From Duganella radicis (GTDB lineage: Bacteria > Pseudomonadota > Gammaproteobacteria > Burkholderiales > Burkholderiaceae_D): a stretch of DNA of 64,000 nt. Shown here piece after piece: positions 50,037 through 61,656 of the stretch. Numbering within the stretch: position 1 is the stretch's first letter; each line of letters begins with the position of its first letter. A model generated the notes under the pieces. The model saw only the letters and a program-made list of their open reading frames with translations, searched no databases and was not told where the DNA came from. The translations under genes and the position numbers were made by a program. The stretch is from positions 124,001 through 188,000 of the forward strand of contig NZ_WNKY01000004.1 in the NCBI RefSeq assembly GCF_009720825.1, read 5' to 3'.

Positions 50037-50447
50037 ATGAAAAACATCGCAAGCGCTCTCGTGCTGTCCGCACTGGCGGCCATCACCGTGCAGGCATCGG
50101 CGGCGGAAATCGTCGTCATCGTCAGCAAGCAGAACCCGGCCACCCGCATGTTCTCGGAACAGGCGTCGCAATTCTTCCTCGGCAAATCCAACCTGTTCAC
50201 GCCGGTGGACCAGGCCGACGGTTCGGCCATCCGCAACGAGTTCTACAACAAGGTGGCCGACAAGGACGCCGCGCAGGTGAAGGCCCTGTGGTCCAAGCTG
50301 GTGTTCACCGGCAAGGCCACGCCGCCGAAGGAATATCCGAACAGCGCCGAGGTGAAGAAAGCAGTTGCTGCCGATCCCAAGGCAATCGGGTATATTGAGA
50401 AAGCGGCAGTTGACGATACTGTAAAAGTGATCCTGAGCCTGCCTTAA
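50037..50447 (+). CDS. Small exported phosphate-binding-like protein
   Basis: A 136-residue precursor with signal peptide (ITVQASAAE). The mature part, with VIVSKQNPATRMFSEQAS, FFLGKSNLFTPVDQADGSAIRN in two pieces and a KAIGYIEKAAVDD end, corresponds to one lobe of a PstS-like phosphate-binding fold. It is far shorter than true PstS (about 320 residues) and no pst transporter genes are near. It may sense rather than transport, perhaps with the downstream kinase. GGGAG precedes its ATG. Confidence 0.78.
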   Translation: MKNIASALVLSALAAITVQASAAEIVVIVSKQNPATRMFSEQASQFFLGKSNLFTPVDQADGSAIRNEFYNKVADKDAAQVKALWSKLVFTGKATPPKEYPNSAEVKKAVAADPKAIGYIEKAAVDDTVKVILSLP

Positions 50448-50532
50448 CCCGGGGCGCCCTGCCAGCCTGTCGCGCTTACCGGCGCGGCAGGCGCGTAAGC
50501 TCCTGGCCTTCGCCATACAAGGAGTGAACGTT

Positions 50533-52518
50533 TTGAGTCTTTCGTTACGCGCGCGGTTCCTGATGCTCAGCGCCGTCATCCAGGCGCTGGTGGTCGGTGT
50601 GCTGATCTGGAACAGCCAGCGCCTGATGAACCATGCGGTGCACACCAACGCCGAACGGGTGGCGCAGGAATACGCGGTAACGCTCAACCTCTCCCTCAGT
50701 CCCTACGCCGTGCGCGGGCGCCTGCCCGAGCTGAACAGCTATCTGGCGGAAATGCTGTCCGATCCGGACGACAGTTTCCTGCGCTACCTCACCGTCCTCG
50801 ACGAACACGAACGTCCCATCATCGCCGTCGGCAAGCGCGACATGCCACTGCCGGCCGTGCTGCGCGAAGGCGGCGGCGCCAGCTTCAAAGGCGTGCGCAC
50901 CATCATCAGCGACACCACCCTGCACGCGCGTTCGCCGCTGCTGCTGAAGGATAACCGCATCGGCAGCATCAACTTCGGCCTCACCACCCGGGATCTGCAA
51001 CGGGCACGCGATGAGGTGCTGGTGCAAGGCGGCTTGATTTCGCTGATCGGCTTCGCGGTCGGCATGTTCATGTTCTACATCTTCACGCAAGGCATAGGCC
51101 GGCGGCTGGAGGCGCTGACCGGCGATTCGCGGCAGATCGCCATGGGCGACTACAGCAAGGCGCTGCCGGTGCATGGCGACGATGAGCTCGCCGTCTTCAC
51201 GCGCACGCTGAACGCCATGAGCGCGGCACTGCGCGAGCGTATCGCCGCGCTGGAACAATCACAGCAACGGTTGTCGGAATCGGAGGCGCGCTTCAAGACC
51301 CTGTTCGACATGGCGCCGCTGCCGCTGACCGTGTCCGACCGCGACGGCCGCATCATGGCCGCCAACCGCGCGCTGATTCAAACCTTCGGCCCGGCCGCCA
51401 CCGAATTGATCGGCAAGCGCAGCGACGAGGTGCCGTTCTGGGCCAGCCCGGTCGAGCGCGAACGCATCTGGCAAATGTACCGCGACGACGGCGCCGTACA
51501 TGGCGCGATTGCCGGCGTGCTGTTGCCGGATGGCAGCGTCGGCAGCGTGGCGATCTGGTCGTCCTCGCTGACGCTGGACGGCAACGGCGCCATCATCTGG
51601 GCGCTGCTGGACCTGACCGAGGAACTGAACGCCAAGCGCGAACTGAAAGACCTCAATGTCTCGCTGGAAAGCCGCGTGCGCGAACGCTCGGCTGCGCTGG
51701 AACGCGCCAACGCCGACCTGAGCGCGGCGCTGGCAACGCTGCAACATACGCAGGATGAATTGCTGGCGTCCGAGAAGATGGCGTCGCTGGGATCGCTGGT
51801 GGCCGGCATCGCGCACGAGCTGAACACGCCGATCGGCAACAGCCTGCTGGCCTCCACCGCCCTGCGCGACCGCGTGCATGAATTCGAAACCCACGTCGCC
51901 GCCGGCGCCCTGCGCCGCTCGCAGCTGACCGCCCACCTGGAAGAAGTGCGCATGGCCAGCGAACTGATTTCCGGCTCGCTGCACAAGGCGGCCGAGCTGA
52001 TTTCATCGTTCAAGCAGATTGCGGTGGACCAGACCAACGACCAGCGGCGCACATTCAATTTGCTGTCGGCGGTGCAGGACACCATCGCCACCTACATGCC
52101 GCGCCTGCGCCGCGTGCCGTGCGAAGTGGTGCTGCAAATCCCGGAGGGATTGGTGCTCGATTCCTATCCGGGCGGCTTGTACCAGATCCTGAATAACCTG
52201 ATCAACAACGCCATCAGCCACGCGTTTGAAAACAGCGACGGCGGCACCATCACCGTGCGCGCCGAGGCGGTGGACGAGGACATCATTGAACTGATGTTCA
52301 GCGACGATGGCCGCGGCATGACGGAGGACGTGCTCAAGCGCGTGTTCGATCCCTTCTTCACCACCAAGATGGGACAAGGCGGGACCGGCCTGGGCATGAA
52401 CATCGTCTACAACATCGTGACCGGCATCCTGGGCGGGCGCATCACCATCGACTCCGCGCCCGGCATCGGCACGGCGGTGCGCATGCTGCTGCCGCGCACC
52501 GCCCCGCAGCGCGCCTAG
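50533..52518 (+). CDS. PAS-containing sensor histidine kinase
   Basis: About 661 residues. A periplasmic sensor loop lies between two membrane helices (near residues 5-25 and 165-190). HAMP (RQIAMGDYSKALPVHGDDEL) and PAS (FKTLFDMAPLPLTVSDRDG) domains follow. A coiled coil leads to the phospho-accepting His in GIAHELNTPIGNSLLAS. ATPase boxes are LNNLINNAISHAF, FSDDGRGM and GGTGLGMNIV. TTG 50533 is preferred because AGGAG lies eight bases upstream; GTG 50524 touches that site. No response regulator is adjacent. It probably forms one operon with the porin and binding-protein genes. Confidence 0.9.
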   Translation: MSLSLRARFLMLSAVIQALVVGVLIWNSQRLMNHAVHTNAERVAQEYAVTLNLSLSPYAVRGRLPELNSYLAEMLSDPDDSFLRYLTVLDEHERPIIAVGKRDMPLPAVLREGGGASFKGVRTIISDTTLHARSPLLLKDNRIGSINFGLTTRDLQRARDEVLVQGGLISLIGFAVGMFMFYIFTQGIGRRLEALTGDSRQIAMGDYSKALPVHGDDELAVFTRTLNAMSAALRERIAALEQSQQRLSESEARFKTLFDMAPLPLTVSDRDGRIMAANRALIQTFGPAATELIGKRSDEVPFWASPVERERIWQMYRDDGAVHGAIAGVLLPDGSVGSVAIWSSSLTLDGNGAIIWALLDLTEELNAKRELKDLNVSLESRVRERSAALERANADLSAALATLQHTQDELLASEKMASLGSLVAGIAHELNTPIGNSLLASTALRDRVHEFETHVAAGALRRSQLTAHLEEVRMASELISGSLHKAAELISSFKQIAVDQTNDQRRTFNLLSAVQDTIATYMPRLRRVPCEVVLQIPEGLVLDSYPGGLYQILNNLINNAISHAFENSDGGTITVRAEAVDEDIIELMFSDDGRGMTEDVLKRVFDPFFTTKMGQGGTGLGMNIVYNIVTGILGGRITIDSAPGIGTAVRMLLPRTAPQRA

Positions 52519-53435
52519 TTCTTGCGCGCCAGATAACCGTGCATGGCCAGCCAGCGCGAGTAGGCGTCGAACCAGCCGGTGCTGGTGGTGGTCTTCGGAT
52601 ACATGCCGAAACCGTGACCGCCCTGCTCGAACAAGTGGAACTCGACCGGCCGCCTGGCGGCGCGCCAGCTGTCGATCAAACCGTAGCCGCTGTTGCCGAA
52701 GAATGGATCGTCGGCGGCCAGCGCCACGAACAGCGGCGGCGCGTCGGCCGGCGGCGTCATGGCCGACAGTGGGCCGTAGATGTTGGCGATGAAGGCCGGC
52801 CTGGCGTCCTGCCCGTACAGCGCGGTCGCCATGGTCAGCATGGCGCCGGCGGAAAAGCCGATCATGCCGACGCGGCCGGGGTCCACATGCCACTCTTTGG
52901 CACGCGCACGTACCAGCGCGAAGGCGGCGCGGGCGTCGGCGATCTGCGGCGCGAACGTGACCGATGGCTCTTCTTTCGGTGATGTGCTGGCCACGCGCGG
53001 CCCCGCCGAGAACAGCTTGGTCATCTCGCGGTTGAAGCCTTCCATGTCGGCCGGCGTTTGCACCAGCCGGTATTTCAGCACGAAGGCGGCCACACCTTGT
53101 TTGGCCAACGCGGTCGCCACGTCCCAGCCTTCGTTATTCATCGACAGTGTGCGGAAGCCGCCGCCCGGCGCCACGATCACCGCCGCGCCGGTGGCCTTGG
53201 ACGCCTCCGGCAGGAAAGGCGTCAACGTGGCCACCGTGACGTTGCGGGCAAACACGCTGCCGTACTGGCGATGCCAGCTTTCCGCCGCCTTGGCGTCCGG
53301 CAGCGGGCCGGTATTCAGGGTGATGGCGTTGGGCTGCGCCGGAATGGCGATCGGCGTCATGGTGTCATCCAGCGCCATGGCAGGTGTGGCCAGCGTGCTT
53401 GCCAGCGCCAGCGCTACAGCTAGTTTCATGATCAT
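52515..53435 (-). CDS. Exported alpha/beta hydrolase, probable carbohydrate esterase
   Basis: A 306-residue precursor with signal peptide (STLATPAMA). The fold is of the acetyl-xylan-esterase/BD-FAE type: oxyanion VIVAPGGGFRTLS, nucleophile elbow MIGFSAGAMLTM with the Ser, acid ALAADDPFF and the His in EQGGHGFGMYP. Located 13 bases after the GH3 gene, it probably removes acetyl or other esters from the same glycan. AGGAG lies seven bases before ATG 53435; its stop overlaps the convergent kinase gene by four bases. Confidence 0.87.
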   Translation of the reverse strand: MIMKLAVALALASTLATPAMALDDTMTPIAIPAQPNAITLNTGPLPDAKAAESWHRQYGSVFARNVTVATLTPFLPEASKATGAAVIVAPGGGFRTLSMNNEGWDVATALAKQGVAAFVLKYRLVQTPADMEGFNREMTKLFSAGPRVASTSPKEEPSVTFAPQIADARAAFALVRARAKEWHVDPGRVGMIGFSAGAMLTMATALYGQDARPAFIANIYGPLSAMTPPADAPPLFVALAADDPFFGNSGYGLIDSWRAARRPVEFHLFEQGGHGFGMYPKTTTSTGWFDAYSRWLAMHGYLARKN

Positions 53436-53448
53436 CGTGGGTCTCCTT

Positions 53449-56073
53449 TTATTTATCGAGTACGACTGCCTGATTCAGCACCAGGGTGCTTTCCTGCCCT
53501 GCCACGCCGGCCGCCGGCTGTCCCGAGCCGACACTCAGCTTGTACTGGCCGGGCATCAATTGCCGCACGCCGTCGCGCGTGACGAAACTCAGGTCGCGTG
53601 GCGACAGGCGGAAACTGACCGTGCGGCGTTCTCCCGGTTTCAGCGACACGCGCTGGAAGCCGCGCAGCGCCAGCCGTGGCGCGCCTTCGAACGCCGGCGG
53701 CGTCAGGTACAGCTGCGCCACCTCGTCGCCTTCGCGCTGGCCGGTGTTGCGGATCTCGGTAGTGACCACGACACCGTTTTCGGCCGCGCCATGCACCGGC
53801 GTGACCTGCAAGGGCTGGTAGCTGAAACTGGTGTAGCTCAGGCCGGCGCCGAAGGCATACACCGGCGTGCCGGCGTAATAGCGGTAAGTGCGGCCCTGCA
53901 TGGCGTAGTTGTCGAACGGCGGCAGGTCGTCGAGATTGCGGTAGAAGGTCAGCGGCAGGCGGCCACCCGGATCGGTGCGGCCGGTTAGCACGTTGGCGAC
54001 CGCCAGCCCGCCGGCCTGGCCCGGATACCAGGCTTCCAGAATGGCGGAGGCATTGTCCTTGGCCCACGACAGATCGAGCGCGCTGCCGTTCATCAGCACC
54101 ACCACCAGCGGCTTGCCAAGCGCCTTGGCCTGCTCCAGCAGGCGGCGCTGGTCGGCAGGCAGGTCGAGCGAGGTCTTGTCGCCGCCCGAGAAGCCTTCGG
54201 TTTTGATCGCCATCTCCTCGCCTTCGAGGTCGGAGGTCAGGCCCACCACGGCCACAATGACGTCGGCATCGGCGGCGCCGGCTTTCAGGTCGGCCGCGGC
54301 ATCGTTGGAGATGCGCTTCCAGAATAGGCCGGGCACGCCGGTGCCGCCGGTTTCAGCGTGGAAGCTCAGCGGGTAGCGCTGGCCTTTTTCCAGCTTCACC
54401 TCATGCAGTTGCAACGGCTCGGCCCATCGCGAATAGGCGGTGGCTTCCACCGCCGGCTTGCCGCCCACCGTCAGCGTGCCTTTCACGCCGCTGACGCCAA
54501 GGCGGTAGGTGCCGCTTTCCGGCACCACCAGATAGCCGCTCCATTGCACCTTGTGCTGGTCGGCCACGGCCTTCACTGCCAACGCGTGCGATTCCAATCC
54601 CGGTTCGATGCGGGTGGCGGCTGGCGTCTGGTCGTACTGACCGTCCTTGCGGTTGAAGTATGCGGCGCGCAGGCCCGGCTTGCCGTCCGGCGTACGCAGC
54701 GCCGAGGTGGGCACCGGATCGCCATCGGTGATGGAAGCGCCGGCCGGCACCAGCTTGATCCGCGCCTTCGGCAGCACGCTGCGCAAGCCCTCCACCACCG
54801 ACACCGGCGGCGCCGATTGGGTCGACGAGTAATTCCCGCGCAACACGCGGGTAGCATCGCCGAGCGGGCCGATCACGGCCAGCTTCAGGCCTGGCTTGAG
54901 TGGCAGCACGCCGTCGTTCTTGAGCAGCACCAGGCTCCTGGCGGCCGATTCCAGTGCCAGTTGCTGATGTGCGGCTGTGCCGATGGCGCTGACCGGCACC
55001 GGCTTGCCGCCGCTGCGCTGCGCCAGACCGGCCAGGTCGCCATTGCGGTAGCGTGCGGAGAACAAACGCACCAGCGCCTGATCGATATCGGCCATGCTGA
55101 TCAGGCCGCGCTGCCAGGCTTCGCGGTAGCGCGCGCCGAGGTTGGGCGTGTCGCCCAGCGTCTTGGTGTTGCACTCGTTGTCGGTGCCGGCCTTGAGCGC
55201 GACCGCCACGGCGGCGGCCGGATCGGTGGCGTACTTGTGCTGTTCCGCGATATCGGTGACGGCGTCGCAGTCCGACACAACATAACCCTTGAAGCCCCAG
55301 GCGCCACGTAGGTGCTGCTTCATCAGTTCGTCGCTGGCGCAGGCCGGCTGGCCATTGATGCGGTTGTAGGCGCACATGATGGAACCGGCCCTGGCGTCGA
55401 CAATGGCGGCGCGGAAGGCCGGCAGATAGGTGTCCTCCAGATCATGCGCCGAGACCGTGACATCGGCATGATGGCGGGTCGACTCCGGCCCGCTGTGCAC
55501 GGCGAAATGCTTGGGCGTGGCCACCACGTCCGGCAGCTCCGGATTGGCGCCCTGCATGCCCTGGATGAAGGCCGCGCCCAGCGCCGCGGTCAGGTGCGGA
55601 TCTTCGCCATAGGTCTCCTGCCCGCGTCCCCAGCGCGGATCGCGGAAGATGTTGATGTTGGGCGACCAGGTATTGAGGCCGGTACCGATGCGGCCGAGGT
55701 GGCCGGTCTCGCGCCCCAGCGTATGCAGCGCGCGCACCTCGACGCTGATGGCGGCCGCCACTTGTCCCACCAGCGGCGCATCGAAGCTGGCGGCCAGGCC
55801 GATCGGTTCCGGGAAGTTGGTGGTCGGCAGCGGCCCGAGCGCGCCATGCAGCGACTCGGTCCACCAGTTGTAAGCGGGAATGGAAAGACGCGGAATCGCC
55901 GGCGCCACATTCAACAGTTGGTCGATTTTCTCGTCCATCGTCATTTGCGTGACGAGGCTGCGCGCCAGTTTATCGGCCTCGGCGCGCGGGTCGGCGTGGG
56001 CCAGCAAGGGCATCAGCGCGGCCAGCAACCATGCGCCGCGCCCGGTCTTATATTTCGCCACGTTAGTCTCCAT
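53449..56073 (-). CDS. Exported glycoside hydrolase family 3, beta-xylosidase-like, with PA14 insert
   Basis: An 874-residue enzyme. After a signal sequence (LLAALMPLLAHAD), the (beta/alpha)8 domain has YNWWTESLHG and NIFRDPRWGRGQETYGEDP, then KHFAVHSGPE. The catalytic nucleophile is the Asp in GYVVSDCDAV. A PA14 domain interrupts the second domain (about residues 455-590). A fibronectin-like C-terminus has EVAQLYLTPP. The WWTESLHG form suits xylan-active GH3 enzymes. The ATG is at 56073; GTG 56061 has GGAG six bases upstream and may be the true start. It forms an operon with the esterase. Confidence 0.92.
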   Translation of the reverse strand: METNVAKYKTGRGAWLLAALMPLLAHADPRAEADKLARSLVTQMTMDEKIDQLLNVAPAIPRLSIPAYNWWTESLHGALGPLPTTNFPEPIGLAASFDAPLVGQVAAAISVEVRALHTLGRETGHLGRIGTGLNTWSPNINIFRDPRWGRGQETYGEDPHLTAALGAAFIQGMQGANPELPDVVATPKHFAVHSGPESTRHHADVTVSAHDLEDTYLPAFRAAIVDARAGSIMCAYNRINGQPACASDELMKQHLRGAWGFKGYVVSDCDAVTDIAEQHKYATDPAAAVAVALKAGTDNECNTKTLGDTPNLGARYREAWQRGLISMADIDQALVRLFSARYRNGDLAGLAQRSGGKPVPVSAIGTAAHQQLALESAARSLVLLKNDGVLPLKPGLKLAVIGPLGDATRVLRGNYSSTQSAPPVSVVEGLRSVLPKARIKLVPAGASITDGDPVPTSALRTPDGKPGLRAAYFNRKDGQYDQTPAATRIEPGLESHALAVKAVADQHKVQWSGYLVVPESGTYRLGVSGVKGTLTVGGKPAVEATAYSRWAEPLQLHEVKLEKGQRYPLSFHAETGGTGVPGLFWKRISNDAAADLKAGAADADVIVAVVGLTSDLEGEEMAIKTEGFSGGDKTSLDLPADQRRLLEQAKALGKPLVVVLMNGSALDLSWAKDNASAILEAWYPGQAGGLAVANVLTGRTDPGGRLPLTFYRNLDDLPPFDNYAMQGRTYRYYAGTPVYAFGAGLSYTSFSYQPLQVTPVHGAAENGVVVTTEIRNTGQREGDEVAQLYLTPPAFEGAPRLALRGFQRVSLKPGERRTVSFRLSPRDLSFVTRDGVRQLMPGQYKLSVGSGQPAAGVAGQESTLVLNQAVVLDK

Positions 56074-56090
56074 GTTAGCGATATTGAAAT

Positions 56091-56104
56091 TGTTTGCGCT
56101 AACA
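56091..56104. promoter_or_regulatory. LacI-type operator upstream of the GH3 gene
   Basis: TGTTTGCGCTAACA differs at one base from the perfect palindrome TGTTAGCGCTAACA used by many LacI-family sugar regulators. A second half site, ATGTTAGCG (56072-56080), overlaps the start codon. The site lies 18 bases before the ATG, suited to repression relieved by xylan-derived sugars. No lacI gene is in the window. Confidence 0.65.
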
Positions 56105-56180
56105 TTACTACCGTAAGTACATGAAGACCAATAACTTTTTCAAGCATATCGATGCCAGTTTGAATATCGATCACCCAAAT

Positions 56181-56216
56181 AAAAAAACCGCAAAGCTCAC
56201 GCTTTGCGGTTTTTAG
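56181..56216 (-). terminator. Terminator after secA
   Basis: AAACCGCAAAGC (56185-56196) pairs with GCTTTGCGGTTT (56201-56212) around a TCAC loop, with A/T runs on both sides, so it can act in either direction. It separates secA from the GH3-esterase genes. Confidence 0.9.
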
Positions 56217-56233
56217 CGGTGCATCCCGGCGGC

Positions 56234-59017
<2,784 letters not shown>

Positions 59018-59183
59018 GCTTAATTAGGCCGGTAAAGGGTTCGACTACGACAAAAGACGGTGATTTTATCACGCGTCCGGAGCTACATTGGGTTATTGGC
59101 CGATATAACAATAGCCCAACCATACACAATGTCACAAAATCAATCGATTTTACCCGGTGGTGACGAGTTTGGGGCGCTGTGAT

Positions 59184-59681
59184 ATGTTTCGCCGCATGCG
59201 TTTCAACTCCTCCAATATCTCGCTCAAGCGCCCGACCGCGGTGGGCGCCACCGATTTCCTGCGCCGCAACGACCGCATGGCCGCGTTGCTGCCGGCGGTC
59301 GAGCGCATGGCGCGCCTGCAAAAGGACTGCGCCCAGTGCCTGCCGGCCATGTTCAAGCATTGCGAAATCCTGGCCTTCGAAGACGGCCAGCTGGTGCTGT
59401 CGTTGCCGACCACGGCGCTGGCGGCCAAGCTGAAGCAGCAATTGCCGAAGTTGCAAGACACGCTGGCGCAGCGCGGCTGGCAGGTACAGGGCGTGAAGTT
59501 GAAGGTGCAGATGGCCAAGCCGGCCGAGATCAAGGAAAAGATGCGGGCGCTGGAACTGCCGCCGGCCGCCGTCGAGGCTTTCGACCAGCTCAGCGCCGAG
59601 CTGGAGGCCAGCCCGCAGAACAGCGCGCTGATCGACGCGGTCAAGGCCATGGTGGCCCGTCGCCGCGCCGGGGGCGGCTAA
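59184..59681 (+). CDS. dciA: DciA family (DUF721) replication helicase-loading protein
   Basis: About 165 residues. DUF721 N-terminal proteins include DciA, the ancestral loader of the DnaB helicase in bacteria without DnaC. The conserved KH-like core includes CLPAMFKHCEILAFEDGQLV and ALAAKLKQQLPKLQ. It is located between secA and lpxC as in other betaproteobacteria. I start at ATG 59184 (MFRRMRFNSSN); ATG 59196 is possible. It ends directly against the convergent lpxC stop. Confidence 0.85.
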   Translation: MFRRMRFNSSNISLKRPTAVGATDFLRRNDRMAALLPAVERMARLQKDCAQCLPAMFKHCEILAFEDGQLVLSLPTTALAAKLKQQLPKLQDTLAQRGWQVQGVKLKVQMAKPAEIKEKMRALELPPAAVEAFDQLSAELEASPQNSALIDAVKAMVARRRAGGG

Positions 59682-60617
59682 TTAAGTTAGCGCCCACTCA
59701 CGCGCCATCTGGCGCACGTAGGATTGCGGCGCCACGTCATTGCTTTCAAACGTGACGATTTCATAGGCATCCGGATGCTTGAGCAGTTCCAGCAGCAGCT
59801 GGTTGTTCAGCGCGTGGCCGGACTTGTGCGCCTCATAGCTGGCCAGCAGCGGGTGGCCGACCAGATACAGGTCGCCGATCGCGTCCAGGATCTTGTGGCG
59901 CACGAACTCGTCTTCATAGCGCAGGCCGTCCGAATTCAGGATGCGGTACTCGTCCATCACGATGGCGTTTTCCAGCGAACCGCCGCGCGCCAGGCCGATC
60001 CCGCGCAGCATTTCCACGTCCTGCATGAAACCGAAGGTGCGGGCGCGCGCCACGTCGTGCACGTAGGAGACATCGCCGAAATCGACGTGCGCGCGCTGCT
60101 GCGTGCCATCCACCGCCGGGTGGTTGAATTCGATGAAGAAGTCGAGCTTGAAGCCGTCATGCGGCAGCAGGCGCGCCCATTTCTCCTTGTCGCCCGTGCC
60201 TTCGCGGATTTCCACTGGCTTGAGCACGCGGATGAATTTCTTGGCGGCCGGCTGCTCCAGCACGCCCGCCTGTTGCAACAGGAAGACGAAGGACGAGGCC
60301 GAGCCATCCATGATCGGAATTTCCTCGGCGCTGACTTCAATGTACAGATTGTCAATCCCGAGGCCGGCGCAGGCCGACATCAGGTGTTCGACGGTCGACA
60401 CGCGGGCGCCATCCTTGACCAGCACCGAAGCCATGCGGGTATCGCCCACCGCCATGGCGCTGGAGGGGAACTCCACCATGGGCTGCAAGTCGACGCGGCG
60501 GAACACAATGCCGGTATCCGGCGCGGCCGGACGCAAGGTCAGTTCGACCTTGGTGCCGGAGTGCAGGCCGACACCCGTGGTGCGGACCAATTCTTTGATA
60601 GTGCGTTGTTTTAACAT
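59682..60617 (-). CDS. lpxC: UDP-3-O-acyl-N-acetylglucosamine deacetylase
   Basis: Zinc enzyme of the committed step in lipid A synthesis. The 311-residue length is typical. Motifs are [16 protein letters not shown] at the start, [18 protein letters not shown] (zinc His), [16 protein letters not shown] and a C-terminal [16 protein letters not shown] with the catalytic His. It is usually preceded by ftsZ; here the EamA transporter gene lies directly upstream instead, ending 18 bases before. Confidence 0.98.
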   Translation of the reverse strand: MLKQRTIKELVRTTGVGLHSGTKVELTLRPAAPDTGIVFRRVDLQPMVEFPSSAMAVGDTRMASVLVKDGARVSTVEHLMSACAGLGIDNLYIEVSAEEIPIMDGSASSFVFLLQQAGVLEQPAAKKFIRVLKPVEIREGTGDKEKWARLLPHDGFKLDFFIEFNHPAVDGTQQRAHVDFGDVSYVHDVARARTFGFMQDVEMLRGIGLARGGSLENAIVMDEYRILNSDGLRYEDEFVRHKILDAIGDLYLVGHPLLASYEAHKSGHALNNQLLLELLKHPDAYEIVTFESNDVAPQSYVRQMAREWALT

Positions 60618-60635
60618 CCGCCGATTATAGCGTGA

Positions 60636-61517
60636 TTACGGATGCTCGGCCTCGGCATGGACCGCCTCGCGCCGGACCAGATAAATGCCGCTGGCGATGA
60701 TGATGCCGGCGCCCAGCAGGGTATAGCCATCCGGCAGGGTCTGCCAGAGAATCCAGTCGATCGCCACGCCCCAGGCCAGCGCCGAATATTCAAACGGCGC
60801 CACCACCGAAGCCTTGCCGGTGCTGAACGCGCGGGTGATGGCCAACTGGCCGAAGAAGCCGGACAGGGCCAGCGCCAGCAGCACCCACGCATCCTGCGCG
60901 CGCACCGGCACCCAGTTTTGCACCGACATGGCCAGGCCGCCGCAGGCCATGAGAATCAGATACCAGAACATCATCGACTCGTTGGAATCGGTGCGCGCCA
61001 GCACGCGGCTGACGATGGCGGTGGTGGCGTAGCAGAACGCCGAGCCGAGGATGGCCAGGCCGCCGATCGACAGGAAGCCCGTGCCTTCCGGCCGCAGCAC
61101 CACGATCACGCCCACCAGTCCGACCACGATGGCCACCCATTGGCCCAGGAAGACCTTTTCCTTCAGCACGAACACCGACAGCGCGGTGATCAGCGCCGGC
61201 GCGATGAAGAAGATGGAATACGCCTCGGCCAGCGACAGCATGCTGAGGCCGAACGCGAACATGGTCAGCATGCCGACGCCGAGCGCGCTGCGCAGCAAAT
61301 GCATGGGCCAGCGCACGCGCGTGATGCCCTTGAAGGCGCCGCGATACAGCATGTAGCCGCACAGCAGCGGCAGCGAGCTCAGTGCGCGCAGCGCCGTGAC
61401 CTGGCGGGCGGGATAGTGTTCGGACAGCAGCTTCATGGTGGTATCCATGAAGGAGAACATGGCAACGGCGATCAGCATCGCGTAAATCGCGTGCAGGTTT
61501 TCTTGGCGGCTGGACAG
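60636..61517 (-). CDS. EamA/DMT-family membrane transporter
   Basis: About 293 residues with roughly ten membrane helices in two EamA repeats (for example YSIFFIAPALITALSVFVL and LGSAFCYATTAIVSRVL). Substrate unknown; relatives export amino acids or metabolites. A CTG at 61517 has a perfect AGGAG six bases upstream and would give MSSRQENLHAIYAMLIAVAM. The first ATG (61478) has no ribosome site. I therefore take CTG as the probable start, with ATG 61478 as the conservative choice. It is codirectional with lpxC. Confidence 0.85.
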   Translation of the reverse strand: MSSRQENLHAIYAMLIAVAMFSFMDTTMKLLSEHYPARQVTALRALSSLPLLCGYMLYRGAFKGITRVRWPMHLLRSALGVGMLTMFAFGLSMLSLAEAYSIFFIAPALITALSVFVLKEKVFLGQWVAIVVGLVGVIVVLRPEGTGFLSIGGLAILGSAFCYATTAIVSRVLARTDSNESMMFWYLILMACGGLAMSVQNWVPVRAQDAWVLLALALSGFFGQLAITRAFSTGKASVVAPFEYSALAWGVAIDWILWQTLPDGYTLLGAGIIIASGIYLVRREAVHAEAEHP

Positions 61518-61656
61518 GGGAAGCTCCTGGAAGGAAAAACGTCATCATGGCGACGTTGGGAGCCAGGACGGCGCGGGTGGCGCCATCCTTGTCATTATAC
61601 AGCTTGAGGTTGGGGTGCCTGGCGCGCCGCCCGGGCAGCCACTGCGCGGCACTCGG

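Noticed and set aside
48576..56233. Integrative element or prophage between argJ and secA
   Set aside because: No integrase, attachment repeats, tRNA or phage genes were seen at either edge; only gene content suggests insertion.
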